Assembly (NCBI GenBank): GCA_006739055.1
Contig: AP019702.1
Span: 2,445,001 to 2,509,000 of the forward strand
Direction of reading: 5' to 3'
DNA from: Allostella vacuolata
Lineage (GTDB): Bacteria > Pseudomonadota > Alphaproteobacteria > ATCC43930 > Allostellaceae
Length of the DNA stretch: 64,000 nucleotides
A model generated the notes under the pieces. That model saw nothing but the letters and a program-made list of their open reading frames with translations. It ran no database searches and was not told the origin of the DNA. Shown here in pieces: positions 42,782 to 51,167 of this stretch. Both the position numbers and the translations under genes were made by a program. Each line of letters starts with the position of its first letter. The first letter of the stretch is position 1.

Positions 42782-43435
42782 TCAGCGGATGCCCAGATAC
42801 TTGTGCGTCTGCAGGCTGAGGCGCCAGCGCGGGTGGTCGAGGCAGTACTGGACGGCAAGCGCGGTGTTGGCCGCCGCGTCGGGGCCGTCGAGCGGCTGGA
42901 GGGAGAAGCGCTCGAAGGCGAGATGCTCGAAGGCGGCCGGCGGCGGCGCGTCGGGCTGGGGGTAGACCAGCTTCAGCTCGTGCCCGGCGCGGACGCGCAG
43001 TTCGGTCGTGCCCTTCGGGCTGACGCAGATCCAGTCGAGGCCGGGCGGCGGATCGACGGTGCCGTTGGTTTCCACCGCCACCTCGAAGCCGCGGGCGTGC
43101 AGGGCCTCGACCAGGGCTTCGTCGACCTGGAGCAGGGGCTCGCCGCCGGTCAGGACGCACAGGCGATTCGCCTGGCCATCGCCCCCCCGCCCGTCGCCCC
43201 AATGCCGGGCGATCGCGTCGGCCAGCCCGTCGGCGTCGGCGTGGCGGCCGCCACCCGGACCATCGATGCCGACGAAATCGGTGTCGCAGAAGCGGCATTG
43301 GGCGGTGGCGCGGTCGGCCTCCCGCCCGGACCACAGGTTGCAGCCCGCGAATCGGCAGAAGACGGCGGCGCGGCCGGCATGGGCGCCCTCACCCTGGAGG
43401 GTCAGGAAGATTTCCTTGACGGCGTAGCCGGTCAT
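42782..43435 (-). CDS. queE: 7-carboxy-7-deazaguanine synthase QueE
   Basis: 217 residues from ATG 43435. Radical SAM enzyme of queuosine biosynthesis that turns 6-carboxytetrahydropterin into 7-carboxy-7-deazaguanine. Motifs: VKEIFLTLQGEGAHAGRAAVF, the cluster cysteines in CNLWSG...CRFCDTDF (C-x14-C-x2-C type), LTGGEPLLQ, VETNG and the C-terminal HKYLGIR. The longer ATG at 43495 would add a basic extension not typical of the family. Confidence 0.95.
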   Translation of the reverse strand: MTGYAVKEIFLTLQGEGAHAGRAAVFCRFAGCNLWSGREADRATAQCRFCDTDFVGIDGPGGGRHADADGLADAIARHWGDGRGGDGQANRLCVLTGGEPLLQVDEALVEALHARGFEVAVETNGTVDPPPGLDWICVSPKGTTELRVRAGHELKLVYPQPDAPPPAAFEHLAFERFSLQPLDGPDAAANTALAVQYCLDHPRWRLSLQTHKYLGIR

Positions 43436-43540
43436 GCATCCGTCCAGCGGGTGTGTCCGGCGCTTCGCCCGTTCGAAGCGGCGCAGGAAGCGCATCCGGC
43501 CGCCGCCTGCGGCTCGCCGGATGCCGACCTGGAAGATTGG

Positions 43541-43613
43541 CGTCCCCTAGGGGATTCGAACCCCTGTTACCGCCGTGAGAGGGCGGTGTCCTAGGCCTCT
43601 AGACGAAGGGGAC
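43541..43613 (-). tRNA. tRNA-Glu (anticodon CTC)
   Basis: 73 nt folding as a standard cloverleaf: acceptor GTCCCCT/AGGGGAC with G discriminator, D-arm GTCTAGAGGCCTAGGAC, anticodon stem CCGCC/GGCGG with loop CTCTCAC (anticodon CTC), and T-arm AGGGGTTCGAATCCCCT. Nearly identical to the E. coli tRNA-Glu backbone. CCA is not encoded. Confidence 0.97.
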
Positions 43614-43634
43614 GTCGGGTGGCCGGGCGGCGCT

Positions 43635-44693
43635 TCAAGTAGCCGCTGCGGGCGCCGGGATCAAGAGGATTGATTGCAGCTTGGCGAGGAAAGCGTCGAC
43701 GTCGGCCGGCTGGGTGTCGAAGGCGGTCACCAGGCGGACCGCATCGGACCCGTCATGGGGCCAGCGATAGAAGCGGAAGCCCGCCGCCTTCATCGCCTCG
43801 ATGGCGTGGCCGGGCATGGTGGCGAAGACCGCATTCGCTTCCACCGGATGCAGCAGCCCCACCCCCGGCAGGGCCGCGAGCCCCGCCGCCAGGCGCGCCG
43901 CCATGGCGTTGGCGTGGCCGGCATTGGCGAGCCACAGGCCGTCGGCCAGGTAGGCCTCGAGCTGGGCCGAGAGGAACCGCATCTTCGAGAAGAGGTGCCC
44001 CGCCCGCTTGCGGCGGAAGGCGAACCGGTCGGCCCGCCCCTGGTCGAAGAAGACCACCGCCTCGGCCGCCATGGCGCCGTTCTTGGTGGCCCCCAGGCTC
44101 AGCACGTCGACGCCGGAGCGCCAGGTCAACTCGGCCGGCGACGCGCCCAGGCTGACGACGGCGTTGGCGAATCGGGCCCCGTCCATGTGCACGCCCATGC
44201 CGCGGGCGTGGGCCAGGTCGGCCAGGGCGCGGATCGCGTCCGGCCGGTAGACGGTGCCGCACTCGGTCGCCTGGGTGAGCGACAGGGCCGAGGGCTGGAC
44301 GCTGTGGACGACGCCGAAGCCGGCGCCGGCCAGTGCCTGCTCGAGCGTCGCGGGGGCGATCCGGCCGTCCCCGCCCGGCAGCGTCATCAGCTTGGCGCCG
44401 CCGGTGAAGAATTCGGGCGCGCCGCACTCGTCGACCTCGATATGCGCGCTCTCGTGGCACATCACCGCGCCCCAGGGCGGGGTCAGCGCGCTGAGCGCCA
44501 GCGCATTGCACGCCGTCCCGGTGGCGACGGGGAACACCGTGACCGCGGTCTCGAAGATCTCGGCCAGGCTGGCGGCAACCCGCTCCGTCCACGGATCGTT
44601 GCCGTAGGGCATGGCGCGCCCCTCGCTGGCCTCGGCCAGGGCGCGCAGGATCGCCGGATGGGCCCCGGCCGTGTTGTCGGATGCGAAATTCAT
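43635..44693 (-). CDS. ltaE: Low-specificity L-threonine aldolase
   Basis: 352 residues. PLP-dependent enzyme cleaving threonine or allo-threonine to glycine and acetaldehyde. Family marks: MNFASDNTAGAHPAI start, MPYGNDPWTERV, ATGTACNALALSALT, HMDGARFANA and the PLP lysine in LGATKNGAMAAEAVVFF (about 205). Lies downstream of tRNA-Glu on the same strand with only 21 bp between. Confidence 0.92.
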   Translation of the reverse strand: MNFASDNTAGAHPAILRALAEASEGRAMPYGNDPWTERVAASLAEIFETAVTVFPVATGTACNALALSALTPPWGAVMCHESAHIEVDECGAPEFFTGGAKLMTLPGGDGRIAPATLEQALAGAGFGVVHSVQPSALSLTQATECGTVYRPDAIRALADLAHARGMGVHMDGARFANAVVSLGASPAELTWRSGVDVLSLGATKNGAMAAEAVVFFDQGRADRFAFRRKRAGHLFSKMRFLSAQLEAYLADGLWLANAGHANAMAARLAAGLAALPGVGLLHPVEANAVFATMPGHAIEAMKAAGFRFYRWPHDGSDAVRLVTAFDTQPADVDAFLAKLQSILLIPAPAAAT

Positions 44694-44768
44694 GGGGTGA
44701 GGCTCATGGTCGGTGCAGCCGGTCCGCTTGGCTTCGAGGGAGAGGGAAGAAAGGGCGGGCGGGCGCCG

Positions 44769-45041
44769 TCACGGCCCCACCGTCGCCACCGGCTGGCCGG
44801 TGGCGAGGTCGACAACCGTCACCCGGACCGTCCCGTCGGCGAGGCGGAAGGTGACGGCGAGCTGGCCGTCGGCCGGCACGGCGCCGGTGATGGCGGCACC
44901 GGCCGGCAGGCCGAGGCTGACCGCGAGCGGTCCGTCGGGAGCCGGCCCGGCGAAGCGCTTGGTCACCGCCCAGCCGATCAGCCCGACCATGCCGACGATC
45001 GCCAGGCCCAGCACGATCACCAACGTCTTCAGCGCAGCCAT
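44769..45041 (-). CDS. Small membrane-anchored protein (DUF6476-like)
   Basis: 90 residues from ATG 45041. One N-terminal helix (LKTLVIVLGLAIVGMVGLIGWAV) and a soluble beta-rich part with repeating LP.GA.I and DGTVRVTVVDLATGQ. Resembles small alphaproteobacterial proteins that sit next to rluD; the DUF number is from memory. Divergent from rluD by 75 bp. Function unknown. Confidence 0.65.
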   Translation of the reverse strand: MAALKTLVIVLGLAIVGMVGLIGWAVTKRFAGPAPDGPLAVSLGLPAGAAITGAVPADGQLAVTFRLADGTVRVTVVDLATGQPVATVGP

Positions 45042-45116
45042 GCTATCCCCTCCCATGCTACCCCGGCATGGCGGGGCAGACGGCCCGGCCGGGCGACCGA
45101 AACTACAGGTGTGGGC

Positions 45117-46097
45117 ATGTCAGGCGGCGGATCGGGGATGCGACACATCGTCGTGGCGGGCGAGGCGGATGCGGGCGAGCGGGCGGACCGCTTCCTCGCG
45201 GCCCACTTCGACGGGACATCGCGCAGCCGGATCAAGGGTTTGATCGAGGGCGGCGCGATCTCGGTCGACGGCCAGACACTATCGGACCCCGCGCTGCGCG
45301 TCAAAGCCGGCCAAACTTTCGCCATTCTCGTTCCCGAGCCTGTGGATGCCGACCCCCGGCCGCAGGAGATCGCGCTCTCGATCGTGTACGAGGATGAGGA
45401 GGTGATCGTGGTGGACAAGCCGGCCGGCATGGTCGTGCACCCTGCGCCGGGCAATCCGGACGGGACGCTGGTCAACGCGCTGCTCGCCCATTGCGGCCCG
45501 TCGCTGCAGGGCATCGGCGGCGTGCGGCGCCCCGGCATCGTCCATCGCATCGACAAGGACACCAGCGGCCTGCTGGTCTCCGCCAAGACCGAGGCGGCGC
45601 TGACCGGGCTGCAGCGGCAGTTCGCCGACCACAGCGCGGCGCGCAGCTATGCCGCGGTCGTCTGGGGCGTGCCGAACCCGCTGCAGGACACGATCGAGGG
45701 CGCGATCGGCCGGCACCCGGTCGACCGGCAGCGCATGGCGATCGTCGCCCGCGGCGGCCGCCACGCGCTCACCCGCTACCGCACCGTGCGCCGCGTCGGG
45801 ACCCGGGCGGCGCTGCTGGAATGCCGGCTGGCGACGGGCCGCACCCACCAGATCCGGGTGCACCTGGCCTCGCGCGGCCACCCGCTGGTCGGCGACCCGG
45901 TCTATGGTCGAACCAGAAGCGGCCGTGCGGCGTCCAACGACGATGCCGCCCGCGCGGCGCTGGACGGCTTCGCCCGGCAGGCGCTGCATGCGGCGACATT
46001 GGGGTTTTCACACCCAATCACGGGGATGTGGTTGGAGTTCGAGAGCCCGCTGCCGCAGGATATAGGAACCTTGTTGGCCAGATTAGAATTAATTTAG
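45117..46097 (+). CDS. rluD: 23S rRNA pseudouridine synthase RluD-like (RluA family)
   Basis: 326 residues. An S4 RNA-binding domain (DRFLAAHFDGTSRSRIKGLIEGGAISVDGQ, about 24-53) is followed by the catalytic domain with the family motif RPGIVHRIDKDTSGLLV (catalytic Asp about 147) and RTHQIRVHLASRGHPLVGD. RluD makes pseudouridines in helix 69 of 23S rRNA. Start ATG 45117 or 45138. It lies directly upstream of rpoH, a common alphaproteobacterial neighbourhood. Confidence 0.92.
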   Translation: MSGGGSGMRHIVVAGEADAGERADRFLAAHFDGTSRSRIKGLIEGGAISVDGQTLSDPALRVKAGQTFAILVPEPVDADPRPQEIALSIVYEDEEVIVVDKPAGMVVHPAPGNPDGTLVNALLAHCGPSLQGIGGVRRPGIVHRIDKDTSGLLVSAKTEAALTGLQRQFADHSAARSYAAVVWGVPNPLQDTIEGAIGRHPVDRQRMAIVARGGRHALTRYRTVRRVGTRAALLECRLATGRTHQIRVHLASRGHPLVGDPVYGRTRSGRAASNDDAARAALDGFARQALHAATLGFSHPITGMWLEFESPLPQDIGTLLARLELI

Positions 46098-46128
46098 TTT
46101 GAGCGTGGTTGACTAATCTGGTCAGGTA

Positions 46129-46158
46129 TTGACCGGCTATGGCCCGAACGGATAGATT
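46129..46158 (+). promoter_or_regulatory. Putative promoter of rpoH
   Basis: TTGACC (46129-46134) and TAGATT (46153-46158) with an 18-bp spacer, 59 bp before the rpoH start. A second TTGACT lies at 46109. The 119-bp gap is AT-richer than its surroundings. A sigma70-like match by eye only. Confidence 0.5.
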
Positions 46159-46216
46159 GGCAGTCTGAAAGTGAGAGTGCCAGTCACCGGTTGGGGGGCC
46201 GGTTGGAAGGAGAGGA

Positions 46217-47128
46217 ATGATGGCGACGACCCTTGCACTGCCCAGCGTCGGAAGTGACGGAAACCTGACCCGGTATCTCCAGGAGATCCGGCGGTTTCCC
46301 ATGCTGGAACAGGACCAGGAGTACATGCTCGCCAAGCGCTGGCGCGAGCATGAGGATACCGATGCCGCGCACCGTCTGGTGACGAGCCATCTGCGTCTCG
46401 TCGCCAAGATCGCCATGGGCTATCGGGGATATGGGCTGCCTTTGTCCGAGCTGATCTCCGAGGGCAATGTCGGCATGATGCAGGCCGTGAAGCGCTTCGA
46501 TCCCGAGCGCGGCTTCCGCCTGGCGACCTATGCCATGTGGTGGATCCGGGCCGCGATCCAGGAGTACATCCTGCACTCCTGGTCCCTGGTGAAGATGGGT
46601 ACGACGGCCGCGCAGAAGAAGCTCTTTTTCAATCTGCGCAAGCTCAAGGGCCAGATGCAGGCGATCGACGAGGGCGACCTGTCGCCCGAGCAGGTGGCCA
46701 AGATCGCCAAGGAGCTGGGCGTGCCCGAGGCCGACGTGATCAGCATGAACCGGCGCCTCGGCGCCCCGGATCATTCGCTGAACGCGCCGCTGCGCACCGA
46801 CGGCGACGGCGAGTGGCAGGACTGGCTGGTGGATGATTCCGACAGCCAGGAGACGACGCTGGCCGAGAGCGAGGAGCTGGGCAAGCGCCGCAAGCTCCTC
46901 GGCGACGCCATGAAGTCCCTCAACGAGCGCGAGCGCCACATCCTGGTCGAGCGCCGGCTGAAGGACGAACCGACGACGCTGGAAGACCTCAGCCAGCAGT
47001 ACAGCATCAGCCGTGAGCGCGTGCGCCAGATCGAGGTGCGGGCGTTCGAGAAGCTGCAGAAGTCGATCAAGTCGGCGGCGATCCAGCAGGGGCTGGCGAG
47101 CCAGGCCAACCTGCTGCAGATGCGCTGA
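46217..47128 (+). CDS. rpoH: RNA polymerase heat-shock sigma factor RpoH (sigma 32)
   Basis: 303 residues. Sigma region 2 (RLVTSHLRLVAKIAMGYRGYGLPLSELISEGNVGMMQAVKRFDP, FRLATYAMWWIRAAIQEYIL) and region 4 (LNERERHILVERRL, ISRERVRQIEVRAFEKLQKS) are clear. The RpoH box is at about 129-140 (Q(R/K)KLFFNLR: AQKKLFFNLRKLK), which separates it from sigma70. Two successive ATGs (46217, 46220). Ribosome site GGAAGGAGAGG. Confidence 0.97.
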   Translation: MMATTLALPSVGSDGNLTRYLQEIRRFPMLEQDQEYMLAKRWREHEDTDAAHRLVTSHLRLVAKIAMGYRGYGLPLSELISEGNVGMMQAVKRFDPERGFRLATYAMWWIRAAIQEYILHSWSLVKMGTTAAQKKLFFNLRKLKGQMQAIDEGDLSPEQVAKIAKELGVPEADVISMNRRLGAPDHSLNAPLRTDGDGEWQDWLVDDSDSQETTLAESEELGKRRKLLGDAMKSLNERERHILVERRLKDEPTTLEDLSQQYSISRERVRQIEVRAFEKLQKSIKSAAIQQGLASQANLLQMR

Positions 47129-47135
47129 TGGATCC

Positions 47136-47190
47136 GTCCGGATCGGCGGGGACCTCGCGCCAACCCGGCACGGGTCCCGCCGATCCGGAC
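47136..47190 (+). terminator. Long hairpin downstream of rpoH, likely terminator
   Basis: Arms 47136-47154 (GTCCGGATCGGCGGGGACC) and 47172-47190 are near-perfect complements (18-19 bp) with a 17-nt loop, beginning 8 bp after the stop. Followed by CGTTGTCTCC, so no strong T-run, but the stability is very high. Confidence 0.65.
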
Positions 47191-47363
47191 CGTTGTCTCC
47201 CCGGGCGCGTCTTTCCAAAGGGGAAGATCCCGCGCTAGCATGTGCGTTCACGGCGCGCCCCGCGGTTCGCGGGGGATGGGTCGTCTTCCTCTCCCCCCGC
47301 GTTCCGGCGGGTCAGTTGCCGGCATGGGCGGCCGTGTGCCGCCCCCATGCGAGGGAGGGAGCG

Positions 47364-47795
47364 ATGACGGTCCAGCTGATTCTCAACGTCAAGGGAAGCG
47401 ACGTCGTGGCGGTGCTGCCCGACGATCGCGTCTCCGGGGCGGTGTCGACGATGATGCAGCACGGCATCGGCGCCGTCCTGGTGCGGGACGAGATCGGCGC
47501 GGTCCTGGGCATCCTGTCCGAGCGCGACATCGTGCGCTCGCTCGCCCGGGACGGTGCGGCCTGCCTCGACTATCCGGTCGGCCGCCTGGCGACCCGCGAG
47601 GTCGTCTCCTGCAGCCCCGACGACGACATGGGCCATGTCATGGGCCTGATGACCCGCGGCCGCTTCCGCCACCTGCCGGTGATGCGCCACGGCGTCCTGA
47701 TCGGCCTCGTCTCGATCGGCGACATCGTCAAGCACCGCCTGGCCGAGGTCGAGACGGAGGCGCGGGCGCTGCGGGAGTATGTCTCGGCCGGGTGA
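47364..47795 (+). CDS. CBS-domain pair protein
   Basis: 143 residues consisting of two CBS domains: VSGAVSTMMQHGIGAVLVRDEIGAVLGILSERDIVRSLA (about 23-61) and DDMGHVMGLMTRGRFRHLPVMRHGVLIGLVSIGDIVKHRL (about 87-126). Such proteins bind adenosyl nucleotides and act as regulators of partners not identifiable here. Ribosome site GGGAGGGAG. Convergent with purA. Confidence 0.93.
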   Translation: MTVQLILNVKGSDVVAVLPDDRVSGAVSTMMQHGIGAVLVRDEIGAVLGILSERDIVRSLARDGAACLDYPVGRLATREVVSCSPDDDMGHVMGLMTRGRFRHLPVMRHGVLIGLVSIGDIVKHRLAEVETEARALREYVSAG

Positions 47796-47843
47796 AACGC
47801 CGCCGCCCCCTTGCCGGGGGCGGCGAATCCCGCGGCCGACGGC

Positions 47844-49136
47844 TCAGTCGGTGAAGGGGTCCCGCATCAGGATCGTGTCCTCCCGCTCCGGGCTGGTGGA
47901 CAGGAGCTGCACCGGCGCCTCCACCAGTTCCTCGATGCGGCGGACATACTTGATCGCGGTCGCCGGCAGCTGGGCCCAGGAGCGCGCGCCGCGGGTGCTC
48001 TGCTGCCAGCCTTCCAGGGTCTCGTAGACCGGCTCGCAGCGCGCCTGCTTGCCCATGCCGGCGGGCAGATGGTCGACCACCTCGCCATCCAGCCGGTAGC
48101 CGGTGCAGACCTGGATCTCGGACAGGCCGTCGAGCACGTCGAGCTTGGTCAGGGCGAGGCCGGTGATGCCGGCCACTTTCACCGCCTGGCGCACCATGGC
48201 GGCATCGAACCAGCCGCAGCGGCGCTTGCGCCCGGTGACCGTGCCGAACTCGCGCCCGCGCTCGCCCAGCCGTTCGCCGATCGCGTCCTTGAGTTCGGTC
48301 GGGAACGGGCCGGAGCCGACCCGGGTCGTGTAGGCCTTGGCGATGCCGAGCACGGTGCCGACCGCCGACGGGCCCAGCCCGCAGCCGGTCGCCGCCTGGC
48401 CCGCCACCGTGTTCGACGAGGTGACGTAGGGGTAGGTGCCATGGTCGACGTCGAGCATCGCCGCCTGGGCACCCTCGAACAGGATGCGCTTGCCGGCCCG
48501 CTTGGCCTCGTCGAGCGAGCGCCACACGGGGCGGGCGAAGGCCAGCAGCCGGTCGGAGACGCCCGCCAGCTCGTCGCGGATCGCGGCCGCCTCGACCTCG
48601 TCCAGGCCGAACCCGCGGCGCAGCTGGTTGTGGTGGCGCAGCAGCTCTTCCAGCTTGCGGTCGAGCGTATCGGGCTCGGCCAGGTCGCACACCCGCAGCG
48701 CCCGGCGCGCCACCTTGTCCTCGTAGGCGGGGCCGATGCCGCGCCCGGTGGTGCCGAGGCGGGCGGCGCCGCGGGCCTCCTCGCGGGCGCGGTCGAGCTC
48801 GCCATGCAGCGGCAGGATCAGCACGGCGTTGTCGGCGACCTGCAGCGTCTCGGGCGTGATCGTCACGCCCTTGCCGGCCAGGGTCTCGATCTCGCGGAAG
48901 AAGGCCCAGGGGTCGATGACGACGCCGTTGCCGATCACCGACAGCTTGCCCGGCCGGACCACCCCCGACGGCAGCAGGCTGAGGCGGTACTCGATGTTGC
49001 CGATGACCAGCGTATGGCCGGCATTGTGCCCGCCCTGGAAGCGGACCACCACGTCGGCCCGCTCGGAGAGCCAGTCGACGATCTTGCCCTTGCCTTCGTC
49101 ACCCCACTGGGCGCCGACCACGGCCACGTTCGCCAT
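47844..49136 (-). CDS. purA: Adenylosuccinate synthetase
   Basis: 430 residues, full length. Catalyses the GTP-dependent condensation of IMP and aspartate in AMP synthesis. Motifs: [21 protein letters not shown] (P-loop GDEGKGK), [46 protein letters not shown] and GVGP-type region GSGPFPTEL. Downstream of hisZ with a 69-bp gap, a frequent alphaproteobacterial order. Confidence 0.97.
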   Translation of the reverse strand: MANVAVVGAQWGDEGKGKIVDWLSERADVVVRFQGGHNAGHTLVIGNIEYRLSLLPSGVVRPGKLSVIGNGVVIDPWAFFREIETLAGKGVTITPETLQVADNAVLILPLHGELDRAREEARGAARLGTTGRGIGPAYEDKVARRALRVCDLAEPDTLDRKLEELLRHHNQLRRGFGLDEVEAAAIRDELAGVSDRLLAFARPVWRSLDEAKRAGKRILFEGAQAAMLDVDHGTYPYVTSSNTVAGQAATGCGLGPSAVGTVLGIAKAYTTRVGSGPFPTELKDAIGERLGERGREFGTVTGRKRRCGWFDAAMVRQAVKVAGITGLALTKLDVLDGLSEIQVCTGYRLDGEVVDHLPAGMGKQARCEPVYETLEGWQQSTRGARSWAQLPATAIKYVRRIEELVEAPVQLLSTSPEREDTILMRDPFTD

Positions 49137-49205
49137 TCTTCCATTCCTCGGTTTCGGGCCGGTCCGGTCGGACCGGATGGGGCCGATTTCGGATCAGGCC
49201 CCGGT

Positions 49206-50348
49206 TCAGATCACGACCGGTGTGCCATCGGCGGCGAGCCGATGCGAACAGCCCAGGCGCCGGGCTTCCGCGGCCGTGTCGGCATCGTCCAGCGCCTGCA
49301 CGGTAATCCATCCTTCGGCGCGCAGGCGACGGCCCGCCTCGGCGCCGGTGTCGAGCGGCAGGTAGATGCGCCGCGCGGCGGCCGGCCGGGGCGCCGCGCG
49401 CAGCAGGGTGTCGGTGTAGAGGGTGAAGCCCGTCGCCGACTCGTCGCGCCCGAAGCCGATCTCGTAGCGGCCGCCGCGGCCGAGTTCGCCCCGCACGCCG
49501 CGCGCGAACAGGGTGAAGCTGATGCCGGTGTGGTACTCGAAGCCGCGATTCTCCACCGGGTCGATGGTCAGGGTGACGGCCGGGATGGCCCGGCGCACCA
49601 GCGCCACGACCTCGGCCAGGATGGCGACCTCGCGGGCGGCGGCCTCGGGCAGGGCGATGCCCTGCAGGGCGGCCAGCGCCCGGTCGGCCGGGCCCGACGC
49701 GGCCAGCAGCCCGCCCAGCACATGGCGGCCGGCGCCGGCCGCGCGCTCCAGGGCGGCTGCATCCTTGCGGTCGATGGCGGCGCGCACGCGGGCCTCGGTG
49801 GCGGGATCGAGCGCCAGCTCGCGGCACACCGCCGGCACCAGCGTCGGCGTGGTCAGGTCGATCGACAGGCCGGCGACGCCCAGGCCCTCCACGGCCTCGG
49901 CGGCCAGCGCGATGGCCTCGGCATCGGCGGCGGGCGAGGCGACGCCGATCAGCTCGGCGCCGACCTGGCCCAGCTGGCGCTCCGGACGAAGCTGGCTGCC
50001 GCGCACCCGCAGCACCTGGCCCGCATAGCTGAGCCGCAGCGGGCGCGGCTGGCGGGCGAGGCGGGTGGCGGCGATGCGCGCCACCTGGGGCGTCATGTCG
50101 GCGCGCAGCCCGATCATCCGCTGCGAGATCGGGTCCATCAGCCGGAAGGTGTCGGAGGCGAGTGCCGCCCCCGCGCCGGCCAGCAGGCTGTCCTCGAACT
50201 CGAACACGGGCGGCTTGACCCGGTCGTAGCCCGACTGCGCCAGCCGGTCCATCAGCCGTGCGACGACGCCCGCCTCGAAGGCGGCTTCGTGGGGGAGCAG
50301 GTCGGCCAGGCCGGCCGGCAGCAGTCCGGGGTGAATCGGCTCGTTCAT
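49206..50348 (-). CDS. hisZ: ATP phosphoribosyltransferase regulatory subunit HisZ
   Basis: 380 residues from ATG 50348. A HisRS-like paralogue that activates the short form of HisG in histidine synthesis. Marks: GLLPAGLADLLPHEAAFEAGVVARLMDRL at the start, DPISQRMIGLRADMTPQVARIAATRL (class II motif 2-like), RGSQLRPERQLGQVGAELIG, and FEYHTGISFTLFARG. It lacks the HisRS anticodon domain, fitting HisZ. It implies the genome has a short HisG. Confidence 0.93.
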   Translation of the reverse strand: MNEPIHPGLLPAGLADLLPHEAAFEAGVVARLMDRLAQSGYDRVKPPVFEFEDSLLAGAGAALASDTFRLMDPISQRMIGLRADMTPQVARIAATRLARQPRPLRLSYAGQVLRVRGSQLRPERQLGQVGAELIGVASPAADAEAIALAAEAVEGLGVAGLSIDLTTPTLVPAVCRELALDPATEARVRAAIDRKDAAALERAAGAGRHVLGGLLAASGPADRALAALQGIALPEAAAREVAILAEVVALVRRAIPAVTLTIDPVENRGFEYHTGISFTLFARGVRGELGRGGRYEIGFGRDESATGFTLYTDTLLRAAPRPAAARRIYLPLDTGAEAGRRLRAEGWITVQALDDADTAAEARRLGCSHRLAADGTPVVI

Positions 50349-50434
50349 CGCGCACTTTTCAGGAGGGCATTTCAGGAAGCCCGGCGCTGCATAGCGGTTT
50401 TGGCGCGCCGCGGCAACGCCGGAGGTCCCTCCGG

Positions 50435-50860
50435 CTATGCCGGGCGACCGGCGCCGGGTTGGCCGGGGCAGTGCGGGAGGTCCCGGTCGACCAGCCCCCA
50501 GGCGGGCGCCGATGCCGTCCAGATGGACGCCTGGGGCCGGCCGAGCCCGGGATCGTCGAGCGCGCCCGCGCGCACCACCATGAAGTCGGGCTGGTCCAGG
50601 GATTCGCTGAACAGCGGCGTGCCGCAGGCGGGGCAGAAGCGCCGCCGCATCGTGCGGCCGCTGTCCGCCGTGCTGAAATACTCGGCGACGGTTCCGGTGA
50701 GCCGGAACGTCGCGGTCCGGAAGATCGCGTTGACGGACGCATTGCCGGACGACAGGTACTGGCAGTCGCGGCACCAGCAGGCGCGCGTCGCGACCGGCGC
50801 TTCGTCGAAGCGGAAACGCACCGCGCCACAGAGGCACCGGCCCGTGATGCTGTCCTTCAT
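50435..50860 (-). CDS. GFA-family zinc-binding protein
   Basis: 141 residues of the glutathione-dependent formaldehyde-activating (GFA/CENP-V) fold. Zinc cysteines are visible in GRCLCGAVRF, RACWCRDCQ and RRFCPACGTPLF. Members bind zinc and sometimes thiol adducts; a specific reaction cannot be assigned. Confidence 0.9.
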   Translation of the reverse strand: MKDSITGRCLCGAVRFRFDEAPVATRACWCRDCQYLSSGNASVNAIFRTATFRLTGTVAEYFSTADSGRTMRRRFCPACGTPLFSESLDQPDFMVVRAGALDDPGLGRPQASIWTASAPAWGLVDRDLPHCPGQPGAGRPA

Positions 50861-50970
50861 GGTTGCCCCCGTTGCCCGGCAGCCGGCCTCAGCGCCGCCA
50901 GAGGTGGCGGAGCACGGTGTAGGCGAAGATCAGCATGTGGCGCGATCGGGGCCTGTTCCATCCGAAGCCA

Positions 50971-51055
50971 TGGTGGCCCCTGCCGGGGTCGAACCGGCAC
51001 GCCCGAGGGCTCGCGATTTTAAGTCGCGTGCGTCTACCAGTTCCGCCAAGGGGCC
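50971..51055 (-). tRNA. tRNA-Leu (anticodon TAA)
   Basis: 85 nt including an encoded CCA end (50971-50973). Acceptor GGCCCCT/AGGGGCC with A discriminator, anticodon stem CGCGA/TCGCG with loop CTTAAAA (anticodon TAA), a long variable arm (GCCCTCGGGCGT) as in class II tRNAs, and T-arm GCCGGTTCGACCCCGGC. It reads UUA, the codon used conspicuously in the CRISPR-linked small ORF at 24132. Confidence 0.97.
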
Positions 51056-51143
51056 TGCGGCACGGGCTTTGTGTAGCGCCCGGCCCGGGCGGCGGCAATG
51101 GGGCGCGGAAGAGCGGCCGTTCCCCTTCCGCAAGAGCAACCGC

Positions 51144-51167
51144 GCTCTGCCCCCTAGGGGGCAGAGC
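51144..51167. terminator. 24-bp perfect palindrome spanning a stop codon
   Basis: GCTCTGCCCCCT and its exact complement AGGGGGCAGAGC abut at 51155/51156, giving a 24-bp perfect palindrome that contains the methyltransferase TAG (51156-51154). It separates that gene from tRNA-Leu on the same strand and may act as a transcript-end or processing hairpin. No T-run. Confidence 0.5.

Noticed and set aside
42803-43594. Plus-strand frame across queE and tRNA-Glu
   Set aside because: It is antisense to queE and reads into the tRNA; the GDSNPCYRRERAVS tail is a known artefact of tRNA-Glu sequence.
50889-51098. 69-codon minus-strand frame ending just before tRNA-Leu
   Set aside because: It runs through the tRNA gene and has no ribosome site or recognisable domain.
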